In this document: piece by piece, positions 1-12,579 of the stretch | Position numbering within the stretch: position 1 is the first letter of the stretch | How the letters are laid out: each line of letters opens with the position of its first letter | Origin: Euclidia mi | Taxonomy: Eukaryota; Arthropoda; Insecta; Lepidoptera; Erebidae | Direction: 5' to 3' | Length of the DNA: 64,000 bases | Assembly (NCBI GenBank): GCA_944739405.2 | Contig: OX123190.2 | Coordinates: 62,701,805 to 62,765,804 of the forward strand | The notes under the pieces: model-generated | What the model was told of the DNA's origin: nothing | What the model saw: the letters and a program-made list of their open reading frames with translations, nothing else | The model's database searches: none | Program-made: the position numbers and the translations under genes

Positions 1-291
1 GCCAGGGCATTGGCATACGTTACCTTTCGTTTCTAACTGAAATTGTTGTTTTATTGTTACCTCGTTCGGTATTAATCAAACTGATTACCTCGGCAGACTA
101 AATTGCCTATTGTTTTTTTTCTCTCTTTCTAAAATCGTTAACGCAATGTCAATGTCCTGTGTTTATGCCTCTGTTAATTTGGATCGGGTAAAGAGTCGGA
201 CCGCGTTATGTAAACCGTGCTTCGCGTTAGATTTTCATTTGACCGGTGCTCGCATAGCAAAAATCTAACATTACATTTATGTTCGATACAG
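1..291 (+). other. 3' part of a pdm3 intron
   Basis: No coding sequence is visible here. The stretch ends in a plausible 3' splice site: a ctaac branch-like motif near 266 and an AG at 290-291 directly in front of the first recognisable POU exon. The earlier pdm3 exons lie left of the window. Confidence 0.6.
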
Positions 292-375
292 ATTTGAGAA
301 ATTGGATATAACACCAAAAAGTGCGCAGAAAATCAAACCGGTGCTCGAACGTTGGATGAAGGAAGCCGAAGAGAG
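292..375 (+). CDS. pdm3: pdm3 exon: end of the POU-specific domain
   Basis: The exon encodes the last helix of the POU-specific domain and ends in phase 2 (AG, completed by the G at 4886). The donor is AG|GTAAAT at 376. The left border at the AG of 290-291 is inferred from the start of similarity and the branch-like motif. Confidence 0.85.
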
Positions 376-3300
376 GTAAATATTTGTTTGAGTGAATTAT
401 GTTCGTGGTTATGTGCTACACCGTGATCGTGAAACATTTGGCCTATAATGCTTAGCAACGTTGTGAAAGACATTTCTCAAATCTGGACTAACTAATGCTT
501 TACGGCTAGGCTTTATGTTTATTTGTACCCGCAATACGACTAACATCTAACATACACATGGCCGTTTAGGAATAACTCATTTCTTTCGCGGCTATTACAG
601 AAATCGGTTGTTCCTAGTATCGGTGCTTTTATATCATACACGTACAATGCGTTATATGTATATACGATGCATGTTATACTATAAGTATATTTTTATTATG
701 GTGCGGTTATATTGGCGTTTCTTATATATGTATGTAAGTATATTACTTACAAATAGATGTTGTGGTTTACTGACTATCGTTAGCAACTCTATTGGTATTT
801 CGTTTAGTTTTAAAGCAAACACTATATTATTATCATCCCTGTGTGTTTATCTAGCTTTAGTAAAACCTTTGCAGCTTTAGAGTAATCAAGACTGACACTA
901 ACCGGACCTTCATGCGGATTATATTATCACATCGGGTTATGTGGTAATCAGAATTCCGAAAGGTAACACTCTTTTTGAAGTTCTGAAGATCATAGAACAA
1001 TAATTGAACGCAGTGTTCTAAATGACCTCGACTATTACGACACTAAAACGTAAATCTTTGATTTGTTTCTATCACAGTTATCATTAGCAGCCACATAAGC
1101 AAACTTTCCAGGACCACTGACTTGTTAAAACGACACTCTAAAATCCCTTCATATGTCAATGAAAACCGTATCGTATTCAAAAGATATGTAAACCGTTTCG
1201 TGCGTACCGTTCATTGACCATAACACCGGAAAACCAAAAAACAACAACTTATCCAATCAATAAGACCCTTTTTACCATAGAATTTAAAGTAAACCAGGTG
1301 TCACTTAAGTCTTCACCACGTTTTAATGTAAGATATACCAGCAGGACCCATCGATTCGACATTTCGCATCATTAAAATGCATTATCTTGTTGCAACGGTA
1401 CAGTTTAACATTGCAAATAAGAGCATTGAATTTGCAATCGGTCCTCTCTTGGTGGTAATTTTTAACGACCGTCTCTGTTCGTAATAGTCCTTGAATTAAT
1501 GTAGTAACTTCGGGGATCTCGTTAATTTATTATTAAGTACGAGTTACATGTAAAGTTTGCGGTACATAAATTATGTCTTTGGTGAAGACTTGGGGCAGGC
1601 CGTTGAGGTCGGAAAAACAAGCTCGAAAGTGGAAAAGCTTCAAAATTGAGCGCAGTGAATTCCACAATTTTGGCTTTAGTTTTCTTTTACTGCGTGCTAA
1701 GATTTAATAATATCTCTATTTATCGATAGTCCACCAAGTAGGTGCCTTAATACGCCCAATCTATTTTTTTAACGATCAGGTGAGTTCGTTATATTAAAAG
1801 TATAGGTAGAGTCGGCAAGAATCAGTTGTTAATTTTTTCGCGCACTTTCCGTTCTTATAGACAGTTCATTGTTTAAATCGTTCATTCTTATTATTGTTCA
1901 TTCTTAATACTACCAATATTAAAACTAAATCTTAGAAGAGTCGCTTTTATAGCCCGTCTCACTCGAAATTAATGTACTTATAGTCTAACCCTTAAATATC
2001 TACTACAAAGTATAATATTATGCTCTTTAAATAGACGTCATAGGTACTAAGATAAATAATATTAATAAAAAAACATTTATGTAAGAGTATTCAAATGACA
2101 TCGGCATTATGAAACTAGAGCAAGGCTTATTATTACCATCAGACGTCTCATATTACAATTTGTACTTATACTAGCTGCATCTCGCAGTTTCACCCGCGCT
2201 GCTTGCTCTATCTGTATTATTGGCAACGACTCTACTTATTAAGTCTGTGAACTACGGGACTAAAAAAATTTACAGTCTCTACTAGGGCTGTACAAATATT
2301 CAAACACTAAAAAAACACAATTTGTGGATCATATATCTTATACTGTTATTAGTTATTACATATATAAAGCTGAAGAGTTTATTTGTTTGTTTGGTTGAAC
2401 GCGCTAATCTCAGGAACTACTGGTCCGATTAAAAAAAATATTTCAGTGTTAGATAGCCCATTCATCAAGGAAGGCTATAGGCTATATAACATCACGCTAT
2501 GAGCGACGGGAGCGGAGCAGTAGCCTTAAATAATGCGGGTATAACCGTGGGCATCGTAATGGCACCGCATACTAAGTCTGTTGACTAGTAAAGAGATAGT
2601 AGGAGAAATCTCAATGATACGAAGGACCTACAAGTATTTAGTTAACAAAATCAAAGGGCACCCAGATAAAGTTGTTCTTTATGGATTGATGAGGTGACCA
2701 CTGAATCTACTGCGGCATATTTGCAGTTTCACATGATTGCAGCATTATAACATTTTCTCGGTAACCCTAAATTTGATTGATTCAGAAGGAATTTAGGATA
2801 CACAGGCAGATTTTTTTAATCTAGTTATGTAATGAAGTTTAGAATACGTAAACAGATACGTATTCTTTGTTTATAAAACTCTGTTCTAGAGGAATTGTGT
2901 AGAAAATTCTACTAATTATTTTAGCAGAATAAAAATGCTATTAGCTTAAGCAGCATAAAAAAAATAGTTTAAAGGCTATAACCCGACTACATTAAAAAGG
3001 GGGTCTGAAAAGGACGAAACAAGAAAATAGCTGATTCAGATACAAAGCTAGATCCGCGATAGGTGCAGCAAAAGTGACCAAATATAAAATCAGACTATAC
3101 TTAGCATTTCTATTCCTAAACAGTCTGTAGGATTAACAAAGGTTTGGTAGAGATGGAAAAACGCATAACACTTTTTGGTCTAAATTTACATACATACGTA
3201 CATAGACTCACGCCTGTTTCCCCCAAGGGGTAGGCAGAGGCATATTAGACGCCCACTTTTCGCCAGTGTTTTGATCCCACGTAATAGGTGGCGAGCCTAT

Positions 3301-6255
3301 TGCCGCTTATCGGGATATTTTGTTTGCCAGAGCCTCGACCGTTGATCGGCAGGTGCACCACTTGCAGGTGAGGTTGGGATGGGACCCTAAGTTCTTGGTG
3401 AGAACCCTATGCACCTATGGTCTAAATTTAGCTAAGGTTTATCCCATAACAATCGATATTTTGCTTTATACATCCTTCCCATAGTACAAAACTCTTACTT
3501 AATTAACTATTGTCCTGGAGCTTTACCGAAAACACGAAAAATAAATAAAAAACGTAAAAACCCTACGACAAATGTATCGAGCAGATGATTTTCCGCAATT
3601 TCGGCAAAACCCAGAACAAAAGTTAATACTTATAAAGTACAACAACCACGTCCTTTGAGTTTGCACAATTCTCAAATAGAATAAAGATACCTTCAACATA
3701 CCTGCTCCAACATCTGCAGCAGGTTATTCTAAACTTGACAGTTATCTTCATCTGTCGAATTAGCAACAATTTCATACCCTGAAAAGTCAAATAAATAATG
3801 TTGGTTGATTATACCTACTCATTTAAACTTCGTGTATTATAATTGAGTATTCAATAGCTAGGTAAATTTTTATACATAGTCTTATGACGAAGAGCAGCCA
3901 GAAGAAGAAATACGAGTATAATATATTGAATAAAAAAATTAAGTAGCCTACCTAGTTCCTGAGGGCTGTGTAGATGGACACACATCCAGCGTTCGCGGCC
4001 AATGCAACTGATTTTAATCGACTTGATCTAAATCTGTATATATAAAATCCTTGCGTTACTGACTGACTGACAGACAAGCTACAGCCAAAACTATTGGGCG
4101 CAGGAAGCTGAAATTTGGCATGTATGTTCCTTGGGGACCGTAGGGGTGCACTAAGGAGGGATTTTCCGAAATTCCCACAGAATCGGGCAAAAACAGACAA
4201 ATAAAAAAAATGTGCAAGCGTAGCTGCGGGCGTCGTCTAGTACGTTATAAGAACCAATGCAAAATGCCTGTATATAGGTATGTTCTTATGTCACATCGTC
4301 GTCTCTACTTTAAGTATTTTGTGGTACAAAACATAAAAACTTATTACTGTAATTTTCGTGTTTCTTGGTTAAGATGTAAATTACAATAATTATAGCCTTA
4401 GCCAACATTCTTAAAAGACGTGAAAGCAATATTTCGGTGTCATCCTCCGAATGCCGAAGTTAATCAATAGATATATTTTTTGGCTGTTTATTAGGCGCAT
4501 AAGAGTATTTATTAAAAATAACTTTAATATGGTGAGCAGGTATAATGAGTGTCGTTATTGCTATAATATATTTACTTGTATTTTAAACTATATGCATAGG
4601 TTCTACATCGCTCTTTGATATTCAATGAAATGCCTAGTAAACGTTATGATTCTAAACACGCGTTTGAAAATTATCGGATTGCTATAATTTGTCTCAAAGG
4701 CGTCTTTAGGAAAGAAACGGCGATCTCGCAAATAACGCTACTGACACCCGCTTTATCACCTCAGCATTTACTTACAAACGGAGACAAAACACACACAGGA
4801 CTGGTCGAATAAACTCTAAGGCGATCACATTCAAAATCGAACCTTATTTCTAAGTAAATTAAGTTGAAAATTCCCGTCATTCCAGGTACGCATCCGGACA
4901 GAACCATCTGACAGACTTCATTGGGATGGAGCCGAGCAAGAAGCGAAAACGACGAACTTCATTCACACCTCAGGCTTTGGAACTACTCAACGCGCATTTT
5001 GAAAGAAACACTCACCCGTCTGGTACGTATTTCAGATTTTATTGTTGGTGAATATACCGATAGGGTTGCTGTAGTCAATTGGGTATCAAACTAGTTAACT
5101 TAGGGAAACTTTAGGTGATTAGTCTTCTCAATTATTATTGGTATTTATATCGAGCTATCGCTATTAGAAAATAATAGAATTCGCTATAAAGACGAATGTT
5201 TGTTTTCTTTTTTATTGCAAATACTTATTTATATACCTACCTAAGAATTATCATTGTGCATAGATATCGTCGTAGACTATATTTCCATTTACCTCTACGG
5301 CGTAGAGATAGACATTTTACTCTAGAATTGGATGCTTAATTGCTCTTTAAGAAACTTAAAAAATTGAAGAGGTTTTAAACATTATTTATAAATTAAATGA
5401 GTATAAGAATTTTTTGTATTGTATGTTTTCTTTTGTTTTTTTTTTTGCAAAGCAAATAATAAGATTAGGTGTTTTTATGCATTTTAAGATATGGGACTGG
5501 AATGTTTGTATGAATGTCATGCATAAATGTGCTTCATAAGGCTCAAGAGCCTATGTTGATTTAGGATTGAATCCTAGTATTAGTCCATGGTTGCAAATTT
5601 GTAATATAGCCAGTTCCTCGCAGCTGCCCAGCAGCGAAACAAAATATGAACTTATTCTAGATGATAAATAAAACTCCCATACTATACTCATATCAAAATT
5701 ATCTTACCTTTAGCTAGAGGTTAAACTTATATACGGCTTGAGGACCAGCTATTCCTAAATTGGGTGCCGTGGTAAAGGAACCAAGGTGCCGGTGGTGCCG
5801 CCAAGACAGACTTACGTTCAAATACTTTAGTCTGTCTCATCGTGATTTAACAATATTCAGTAATGTTTGCTGGCCCAAAAATCGGCTCCGTCAATGTCTC
5901 TGTGGTCAATAGGCTTACAAACGATGCAATGGACACAGTTGCGCAGCAATTTGTGGCACCCTGCCTTCTAATTCTTCAGAATATTAAATTTGTTTAATTG
6001 CCAAACTAATATTAGGTAACCCACACCTATTTATATACCAAAACTAGTTCGTACATATTAACTTTAATTGTTGTGTTGTACGAATATTGTCAAAAGCTTA
6101 ATCTTAATTGGATATTTATTTCAATTTCAGGAACTGAAATCACTGGCTTAGCGCATCAGCTAGGCTACGAGCGCGAAGTCATCAGAATATGGTTCTGCAA
6201 CAAGCGGCAGGCGCTCAAGAACACCGTCAGAATGATGTCCAAAGGCATGGTCTAA
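292..6255 (+). CDS. pdm3: POU class VI homeodomain transcription factor, C-terminal exons (partial)
   Basis: Three exons join in consistent phase: 292-375, 4886-5022 and 6131-6255. Together they encode the end of the POU-specific domain (RFEKLDITPKSAQKIKP type), a short linker and a complete homeodomain, followed by a stop. The homeodomain starts KKRKRRTSFTPQALE and contains the recognition-helix core VIRIWFCNKRQALKN, with the W-F-C-N residues that mark POU proteins. The SFTPQALE start and the RWMKEAEE end of the POU-specific domain point to class VI (POU6F in vertebrates, pdm3 in flies) rather than to classes I-V. Proteins of this class bind octamer-like DNA in the nucleus and control neuronal identity; in flies pdm3 acts in olfactory and visual neurons and in pigmentation. 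That role is family knowledge, not visible here. Only 14 residues follow the homeodomain core, so the protein ends soon after it. The 5' exons are outside the window. Confidence 0.93.
2361..2560 (+). repeat. Dispersed lepidopteran repeat (Helitron-like?), uninterrupted copy
   Basis: This repeat runs from a GTTTGTTTG motif through a segment reading ttcagtgttagatagccc to a GGGAGCGGAGCAG motif. A second copy in the opposite orientation flanks the hAT-like element at 31225-33660. Here the site around GAGCGGAG (2510-2517) is intact, so it acts as the empty-site reference for that insertion. The repeat style is common in moths. Assignment to Helitrons is a guess. Confidence 0.55.
3186..3425 (-). 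repeat. SINE copy with an RTE-LINE-like tail
   Basis: Read on the - strand, the body carries the same ggcaataggctcgcc and acgtggga segments as the SINEs at 9256, 9641 and 53262. It ends in a segment resembling gggaaacaggcgtgagtcta followed by tacgtatgtatgta. That tail matches the 3' end of the RTE-like LINE at 57860-57908 better than the other SINE copies do. The tRNA-like head is not recognisable in this copy. Confidence 0.6.
3985..4243. repeat. Lepidopteran dispersed repeat (ctgaaatttggcatgtatg family)
   Basis: The segment around ctgactgactgacagacaa and ctgaaatttggcatgtatg recurs in a related form at 12750-12830. It ends near gggcgtcgtctagta. No protein is encoded. It may be a non-autonomous Helitron relative, but nothing in the sequence proves this. 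Confidence 0.45.
4886..5022 (+). CDS. pdm3: pdm3 exon: linker and first homeodomain half
   Basis: A ttccag acceptor stands directly before 4886. The exon encodes the linker, the basic KKRKRR start of the homeodomain and helices 1-2 up to HPSG. The donor is TCTG|GTACGT at 5023. It enters and leaves in phase with its neighbours. Confidence 0.92.
5023..6130 (+). other. pdm3: pdm3 last intron
   Basis: This is a 1.1-kb AT-rich intron ending in a ttatttcaatttcag acceptor. I see no repeat of note and no other gene in it. Confidence 0.8.
6131..6255 (+). CDS. pdm3: pdm3 terminal coding exon with recognition helix
   Basis: The exon encodes the end of helix 2, recognition helix 3 with IWFCNKRQALKN, and a short tail ending SKGMV. 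The TAA stop is at 6253-6255. W, F, N and R of the helix-3 core are all present, so the DNA-binding surface looks intact. Confidence 0.93.
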
Positions 6256-8160
6256 ATAACTAACAAAAATACCTTGTCCATTAATATCTATGACGTTAAA
6301 AATATGACAATGTTTAGTGATGAGGTGCGACTATTATCGATATCGATGGTTTCGCTTTAAGATCTGCACGTAGATACGCGATCTCGTCTCGATATTCAAT
6401 ATGATTTGCATCGATAGTGTCTTATTTATAAAAGGCGAATTTTCTTTTTGTTTTTTATTATGAAAAGTCTGGCCTTACCGCAAATCTTTATGCGATTCCA
6501 GCCAATATGAAACGTGGAAGTAGGTAAATAGTATTAAGCGTAACGTAAATGTATTATAAAACAAATTTCGACTGAAATATTCGTCTCGGTGTAGTTTACA
6601 ATGATATGAATGGAATGTCGTAGCGATTAATGTAGGTGTTTACTAGTACAAAATAATAAAATTGAATTGTCAAAATACACTTTCTCTTGCATTTCAAAGT
6701 ATCCATTCCCGTTTTTGTATTTTAAAAATAAACAATGAATAAAAAGGACGTATCATCAAATGCTAAAGGAATTAAACTTTTTCTCCTTTCATTACAGTAA
6801 CGGCCTAACAAAATCACAAAAAGGGCAACTATGATTTCATTTTTGAAATATTTAATAGCTATACCAGACTTTCAGTTTATTGATTTTGTAAAGATATTAT
6901 TGCATTTTGTAAATAAGTACAATGTGTTTAATTTTCGTCAATAACAATGTAATGTAGCTAATACATTAATTTATTAAAATACTCTGAGTTGTTTCGTTCT
7001 ACTTAGCGAATGTTGCACTTTGTAGTTATAAGATTAATATCGATATTATGAAAGTAGTTAAAATGTGTCGTCAATCTTAGTAACCTACTAAGAATTTTTT
7101 ATTAATCTATAGTAGGTTTTTGTTGATAGATAGGTATAAAACGATATGTATAGAGTAATTAAATATAATTATCTAAAATTGCCGTAAACTGTAAATATTG
7201 TTTTCGTAATTTGATTTAATGAAATGTATTATTAGTTTTATGTATAATTTCATAGCTTTTTAAAAAAGTTTATTGTAATTAGGCAGTATGCAAGTTGGAT
7301 TTTGTGGCGATATTAACTATATCATTTTGAATTTCATCCGGCAGTTTGTTTATTGGAGTATAATTAATGTTCACCTTTTCATAGAAAATACATTAACAGG
7401 GGGTCTTGCCATTTAATAGTAGATGATTTTACTGCGCATATTTCTCGTACGGTGATTGTTAAACTAATAAAATTACCTCGCATTTGGAAATGTAGATTTT
7501 GAGAAAATACTTATGAAATGTAGATTTTCCAAAAATACTAAAATTTGACGTTATATATAATTATGTTTTAAGAGATAAACACGGTCGAGAAATATGCCCA
7601 AATATAATATTTAGAAACGAACTGTGTCTTAACAAAAATCATGTACACTTTTGAAAGGACATTAGAATATTCGGAACGTCTTATTTCGGATATACTGCAG
7701 TTTGTATATCATCGATGCATTTACAACACAATTTATTTTGACATTACATCACCAAGTCTGTGGAGACAGGTGCCTTATCGATAGTTCGGAACGAATTCAA
7801 AAACAAACATTTTGTTTACCATTTTGAAGATCATTTGGATTTTGAATTAAAAGTAACTTTGTATAACATTATACTTCCAAGATCTTACCTCTCGCGGATT
7901 ATTACGTACCTATGTAAATAATTTAGTTAGATAGTTTTCAAATAAAGACCTGCTGTTAAATGTATTACCAATAGTAATAAGGTTGTAATTGTAATATTGT
8001 ATGTTAATGACCAATGAAAACCAACTTGTGATCATTAATATTTGTACTGTTACCTACTACTTAACAAGAGTCGTTAAAAATAATATTATAAAAAATTGAA
8101 CATATTTTTCGGCTGTTGAAAAATTGTAAATACAATATTAAGGATAATAAAACTATTTGG
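6256..8160 (+). other. pdm3: Probable pdm3 3' UTR
   Basis: A long AT-rich stretch without coding signal follows the stop. Candidate AATAAA signals stand near 6727, at 7940-7945 and at 8146-8151. Where the transcript really ends cannot be decided from the sequence. Confidence 0.5.
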
Positions 8161-9255
8161 ATTAATATTTAGGAACAAAAGGAAAAATATTATCAAAATT
8201 TATATTTTCAAAAATTATTACAAATGCAAAAAAGTGTATTTAAAAGGAATGTTTGGCCATAAACTAAAAAATCACATTCTAGGAACGGATAATTTTATCG
8301 ACTTAAACACACCACTACACACGCAAAAGCAGTAAGGTAAACAGTGACTTAAAAATTGTGCGATGCGGTATTGCACGTAATTCCTGTACTTATAATAAGG
8401 AGTCAGGTTTATCATTCCTCTGCCCCAACCAACGCACCCCCAGACCCCAACTGTTCCTTTTCTCACAAGAACAAAACAACAAAACGCAAAACCTACTCCC
8501 GAATACTCCATTTACTGTACAAACTTTTATTTAATTTACAAGACATGAGAAATCTGACTCCCATCAAACACTAGCGTAATAGATCGAGCATAGAATGCTA
8601 AGTACAAATGATATAATTTAACGATAAACTCCTAGTCCCGTTAAAGATATAATTAAAATAATTATTACAAGGCAAAATCGCGTTGCACCCTGGTTTTCAT
8701 GATTCACATGTATCTATAATAATAATAGTGATACAATTATAAAAGTCTACACATAACTTCAGCTGTAACACATATTCAAACCAACCTTGTAACAGTAATA
8801 TGTAATAGTGTATTAATTTTTTCTTCCTATAATGGTACCGAACGAATGATTATGGCTGCTGGTTTATGAAGAGAAGCAGAATAAAGGCAGATAACTGTTT
8901 GATTGCTTGTTTTATTGTTCTTCTAAACCCTTATTATTTTTTACCTTAGAAACCAACTACGTACTAAAAATCTTCAAACTCATGAGAAGGAAATAGGTAT
9001 ACTATTTCCGTCAAAACTATATATTCTATCATCGCGCATCGCCCTGATCAGGGTCATCTAAGTTGATGATCCTGAATAGTTAGACAGATGTCATGGGTTC
9101 GATTGCTACTTAAGACAAATCTTTGTTTGACTAGCAGGGTGAATTGTTCTGTGGCTGGAGTGGCCTGGATATACTTTTTAAGTAGACTTATATTAAGAAT
9201 GCTCCTACAAGAATGGTAATATATTTTTATTACAATTAATAGTTGGTACCTACCT
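8161..9255. other. Intergenic, no gene seen
   Basis: There is no recognisable coding sequence; the open frames at 8272-8574 lack any motif. A worn segment around 9085-9175 with a gggttcgattgc box looks like an old tRNA-derived SINE fragment. Confidence 0.5.
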
Positions 9256-9514
9256 AGACTGCCTCCGTGGTCCAGTGGATAGCGTATGCAACTGCTGATC
9301 GCAGTTCCCGGGTTCGTTACCCGGGTCGTGCAAAAGTGTTATTGGGTTTTCAGAATTCTCAGTAGCAGCACGGAGTCTGGTGATATGCCCGGTAACGGCA
9401 ATAGGCTCGCCGCCTATTACGTGGGACCTCAAAAATTCATGGTGAAATGTGGGTGTAGTATTACACATCTGCCTACCCCTTCGGGGATAAAAGGCTAGAG
9501 ACTATAAAAGAAAA
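9256..9514 (+). repeat. tRNA-derived SINE, copy A
   Basis: The head looks like a tRNA: an A-box-like tggtccagtggatagcg and a B-box-like gggttcgttaccc inside a cccggg...cccggg stem. The body carries ggcaataggctcgcc and tattacgtgggacct. The tail reads ctgcctaccccttcgggg, then an A-rich end. The tail is shared in weaker form with the RTE-like LINE in this window, which suggests that LINE's machinery mobilises the SINE. Confidence 0.8.
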
Positions 9515-9640
9515 TAGTACCTACAGGCTCTGTCTCATAGATAATAATATATTATTTTTTTCTAAGCTCTGTCTAGTTTAGCAGGAAATAGTCTTAACTC
9601 AATTGTCAAAAGGTATTATTATTCGATATGATAGTACCTC

Positions 9641-9898
9641 TCTGTCTGTCTCCATGGTTGGGTGGCGTATGTATCTGCTGATCTGGAGGTCCCGGATTCG
9701 ATTCCCGGGTCGAGCAAGTGTCACTGAGTTTTTTCAAATTCTCAATAGCAGCACGGAGTCTGTCAATATTCCCGGTAACAACAATAGGCTCGCCCCATAT
9801 TACGTAGGACCTAAAATTTAATGGGCAGAATGTGGGTGTAGATAATAGTTATTTCACCTCTACCTACCCTTTGGAGGAAAACAAGCGAAAAAAGAAAT
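9641..9898 (+). repeat. tRNA-derived SINE, copy B (older)
   Basis: This is the same family as the copy 385 bp upstream, with the B-box-like ggattcgattcccgg, the aacaataggctcgcc body and a degraded tail at 9862-9898. It has more substitutions than copy A. Confidence 0.75.
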
Positions 9899-9940
9899 CA
9901 TAGTACTTACTAATTATCACGGACATAGACCACCCTCACA

Positions 9941-10035
9941 TTGGCGTCAGCGTTAACGCAGCGTCACATCGGCGTCGTCGACGCGGCTTTAACGCGGCGT
10001 CGACGCTGCGTAGACGCCGCGTAGAAGCCGCGTCT
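9941..10035. repeat. GC-rich degenerate short repeat
   Basis: A run of related units (gcgtcgacgc, gcggcgtcgacg, tagacgccgcg) is rich in CpG amid AT-rich surroundings. It has no coding frame and probably arose by local slippage. Confidence 0.5.
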
Positions 10036-10185
10036 GCCGCTGCCTTAACGCTGAATTAATTTAGGCAATTACAATTTGTTGAACTTTTTAAGAGATTACT
10101 TAGAACTTAAGTTTACATAAGTTCACGATTGCTTTGTAAAATTGCTCATTGTGTTACTTGGGTGTTCATTACAAACGGCTCAGTA

Positions 10186-10237
10186 GATTAGCCGTGAAAT
10201 GTAGGTATGTACCTACCTATATTTCACGGCTAATCTT
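10186..10237. repeat. Inverted repeat (hairpin)
   Basis: Arms agattagccgtgaaat and atttcacggctaatct are perfect complements, extended by gtaggta/tacctac around the centre. It lies between repeats and has no terminator context. It may be a remnant of a foldback element. Confidence 0.7.
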
Positions 10238-10639
10238 ATACAGATAAGAATACTAAGAAATTACTTTTGTTTTTTAATGGTCATACATACTTCAAGTTAA
10301 CATAGGTATTGTTTTGTTTTTGAGTTGTTTAAAACAAATAAAAACAAAAACAGTACCTAGGTATAACAGCAGTAGCAAAAAGGAATACTTACTACGAAAT
10401 ATCGACGGCAGAAAGCAAAAACGTAGTCATCCACAAAAACGCAAATATTCACCAGAAGAAAAAACTTTTACACTTTAAAAAAAAAATTGTGTTTTTTAAC
10501 TTAGGCTCATGATTTTTTGTTTTTTTTTTCTTACTTGTTATTTTTTTCTAAATATAGTTCTATCTCTCAATACTCAATCTTACAATTATTTGCCAACATT
10601 TTGTTGACTGCGACATTTTACATTAAAGCGAAAACGTGG

Positions 10640-11170
10640 TAAGCAGCAATACTTGAAACCCGCTTCACGTACTATCCTGGAGTAATAGTGACGATCGGTG
10701 GATAAAACTTGTGGTTGATGCAGTTCTATCCAGTGGTTTGGTCCAGCCAGACTCCAACAAATGCTCAGCTATAGCCGACTTATTAATATGTCGGTTTTTA
10801 CAGCTGCGTTCCTTTAGCCTTTCAGCGATTGTACGCTTAGTCTGCCCGATTTATGAACTGCCACAGCTGCAATCGACTTTGTAGACGCCAGGTGTTTGGA
10901 GAGGAATGATATCCTTTGGGATACGCAGATTATGTGCTATCTTAGATAGCGGACTGTATACGAATTGATGGAGTATTTCTTGAGTACTGTTCTAAACTTG
11001 TCCGTCACTCCCTTTAGATACGGCATGTACCTAAGCCGGCACTCTGCTTACTTCAGGTCTACGATCTTGCCTCTTCAGACGGAGTAACTTCTTCTTGTCT
11101 CTTAAATAATTCTTCTTTTTCCGCTTTATGTTTGGTTATTTCAATGATCTCTTCTTTAGATTTACAATCG
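10640..11170 (-). pseudogene. Penelope-like element remnant with GIY-YIG domain
   Basis: Read on the - strand, a frame gives AHNLRIPKDIIPLQTPGVYK, then a CSCG motif, then IGQTKRTIAERLKE and KSAIAEHLLES. This is the GIY-YIG nuclease layout of Penelope-like retroelements, with the two Cys of the CxC motif kept. A TAA at 10853-10851 replaces the Tyr of YIG. Further shifts are needed upstream (VTDKFRTVLKKYS) and downstream (RHYYSRIVREA) to follow the domain. The element is therefore dead. Its reverse transcriptase part is not recognisable here. Confidence 0.75.
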
Positions 11171-11550
11171 TAGCTTTAGCGGCAAAAACGTAGTAGGTAG
11201 TCCGCACGGGAGCCAGCAGTTCTGACAGCGTTATCAACGTGCACCTTTTTTACGGAAAACGAATTGTTGTAATCGAGATAGTATAACTTACAACTGATTT
11301 TTACTGTTACTGACAGTCTTTTTAGAATACAGGCACTTATGTCAAAACCCAGTTTTTCAAAATGCTAATTTTATAACTATTCATCGTAAAATTACGAGAC
11401 TCGGACCATATGAAGCAGTTTTTTTTCTGATTCGAACAGTGTAGTAAATTGTGGACTACAAAGTTTTCGCTTTCTGTCGTCGATATTAAACCGCTGATTA
11501 AACCCACTCATATAATGTGGGTAAGCAATGGGGTAAGCGCTTTTAATGGC

Positions 11551-11745
11551 GCTCTGTTCAGATCAATTATATCATTGTTTACTATTAAACTATTTGTCCA
11601 AACTGTTAGCAGTAAGAAACAAAGTTCATTTACATTCAATAGGTACCTACTGAAGGTAGCAGCTCTGTTCGGGTCAATTATATCATTGTTTACTATTAAA
11701 CTATTTGTCCAAACTATTAGCAGTAAGAAACAAAGTTCATTTTAA
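11551..11745. repeat. Tandem duplication, 111-bp period
   Basis: Two copies begin at gctctgttc (11551 and 11662). They carry the same attatatcattgtttac and gcagtaagaaacaaagttc segments with few changes. A 98-codon open frame runs across both but has no recognisable product. Confidence 0.75.
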
Positions 11746-12579
11746 TTATGATAATAATTTTATGAATACTCTAAATTAATGTGCCTTGTAAAAAGTATCC
11801 AAAATAATTATATTTACTCGATAAATAATGGCTTCCTCATAAAATATAGATAAAATATGCTTTAAGATGGTAGGTATCTAATAACAGTAATAACATTATG
11901 TGCCATAGCTATATCTCTCCTTAAAAAATATCGAAAATAAATAACATGGCACAGGACAGTCACAATTTAATTATGACTATCTTGACAGCTTAAATAACCC
12001 GCCACTGCCAGTCTCTACGGAACCGGAAATCGTAGATCTATCATGTTTGTGTTACATTTTGTTACTACACATTGGCGTTTATATAAACAAACCTTTTAGT
12101 TTTTTTACTATTTTTAAAATATTGATTAATAAATCTGTTCAAAGTAGACTAATACATCTGTATTTTGACCATAAGATATTAAAATATTTAATGCATTCAT
12201 TAAAATTTATTCTATTTGGCACATAATATAGTATTAACTATACATAATATGGCACATAATATAGTTAATAATGTAGCCAGAAATAGTAATAATTAAACGC
12301 AAATTTAATAGTGATGTGAAGTGTCCGTCATGTTTGAAATTCTGACATTCCCATGTCATACCAATTTAGAGGCAGCTGTCAGCGTTAACTTTTGCCAGAT
12401 AGCGTGTGCTTTAAAGCCACATCCTATTTTAACAATAATAATTATACAAAAAGAGACTAAGATATATATGTAATAAGATATTGAAGCCCCGCACGCTTAT
12501 TTCTTTCACCACAGGATAGAAATAAGACACAAATGTATAAAACGACATTGTTTCACTACATAATATGTATTTATTTATT
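11746..12579. other. Intergenic, AT-rich, nothing recognised
   Basis: There is a short internal duplication of cacataatatagt near 12222 and 12250. I see no gene or clear mobile element. Confidence 0.5.

Larger units (their letters stand above)
376..4885 (+). other. pdm3 intron, about 4.5 kb
   Basis: I see no exon here. It contains a dispersed repeat (2361-2560), a SINE on the - strand (3186-3425) and a fragment of another lepidopteran repeat (3985-4243). The rest is AT-rich unique-looking sequence. Short open frames at 608-880 and 4615-4812 have no recognisable motif and look like chance. Confidence 0.7.

Noticed and set aside
608..880. 90-codon frame in the pdm3 intron
   Set aside because: It is AT-rich, Tyr/Ile/Leu-rich, without homology that I recognise, and lies between two certain exons.
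9256..9320. Possible tRNA gene
   Set aside because: The A- and B-box-like sequences belong to a SINE head that recurs at 9641 and 53262 with a SINE body behind it; acceptor and anticodon stems do not fold well.
11449..11745. 98-codon frame over the 111-bp tandem repeat
   Set aside because: The frame is open by chance in two repeat copies; it has no motif and no splice or promoter context.
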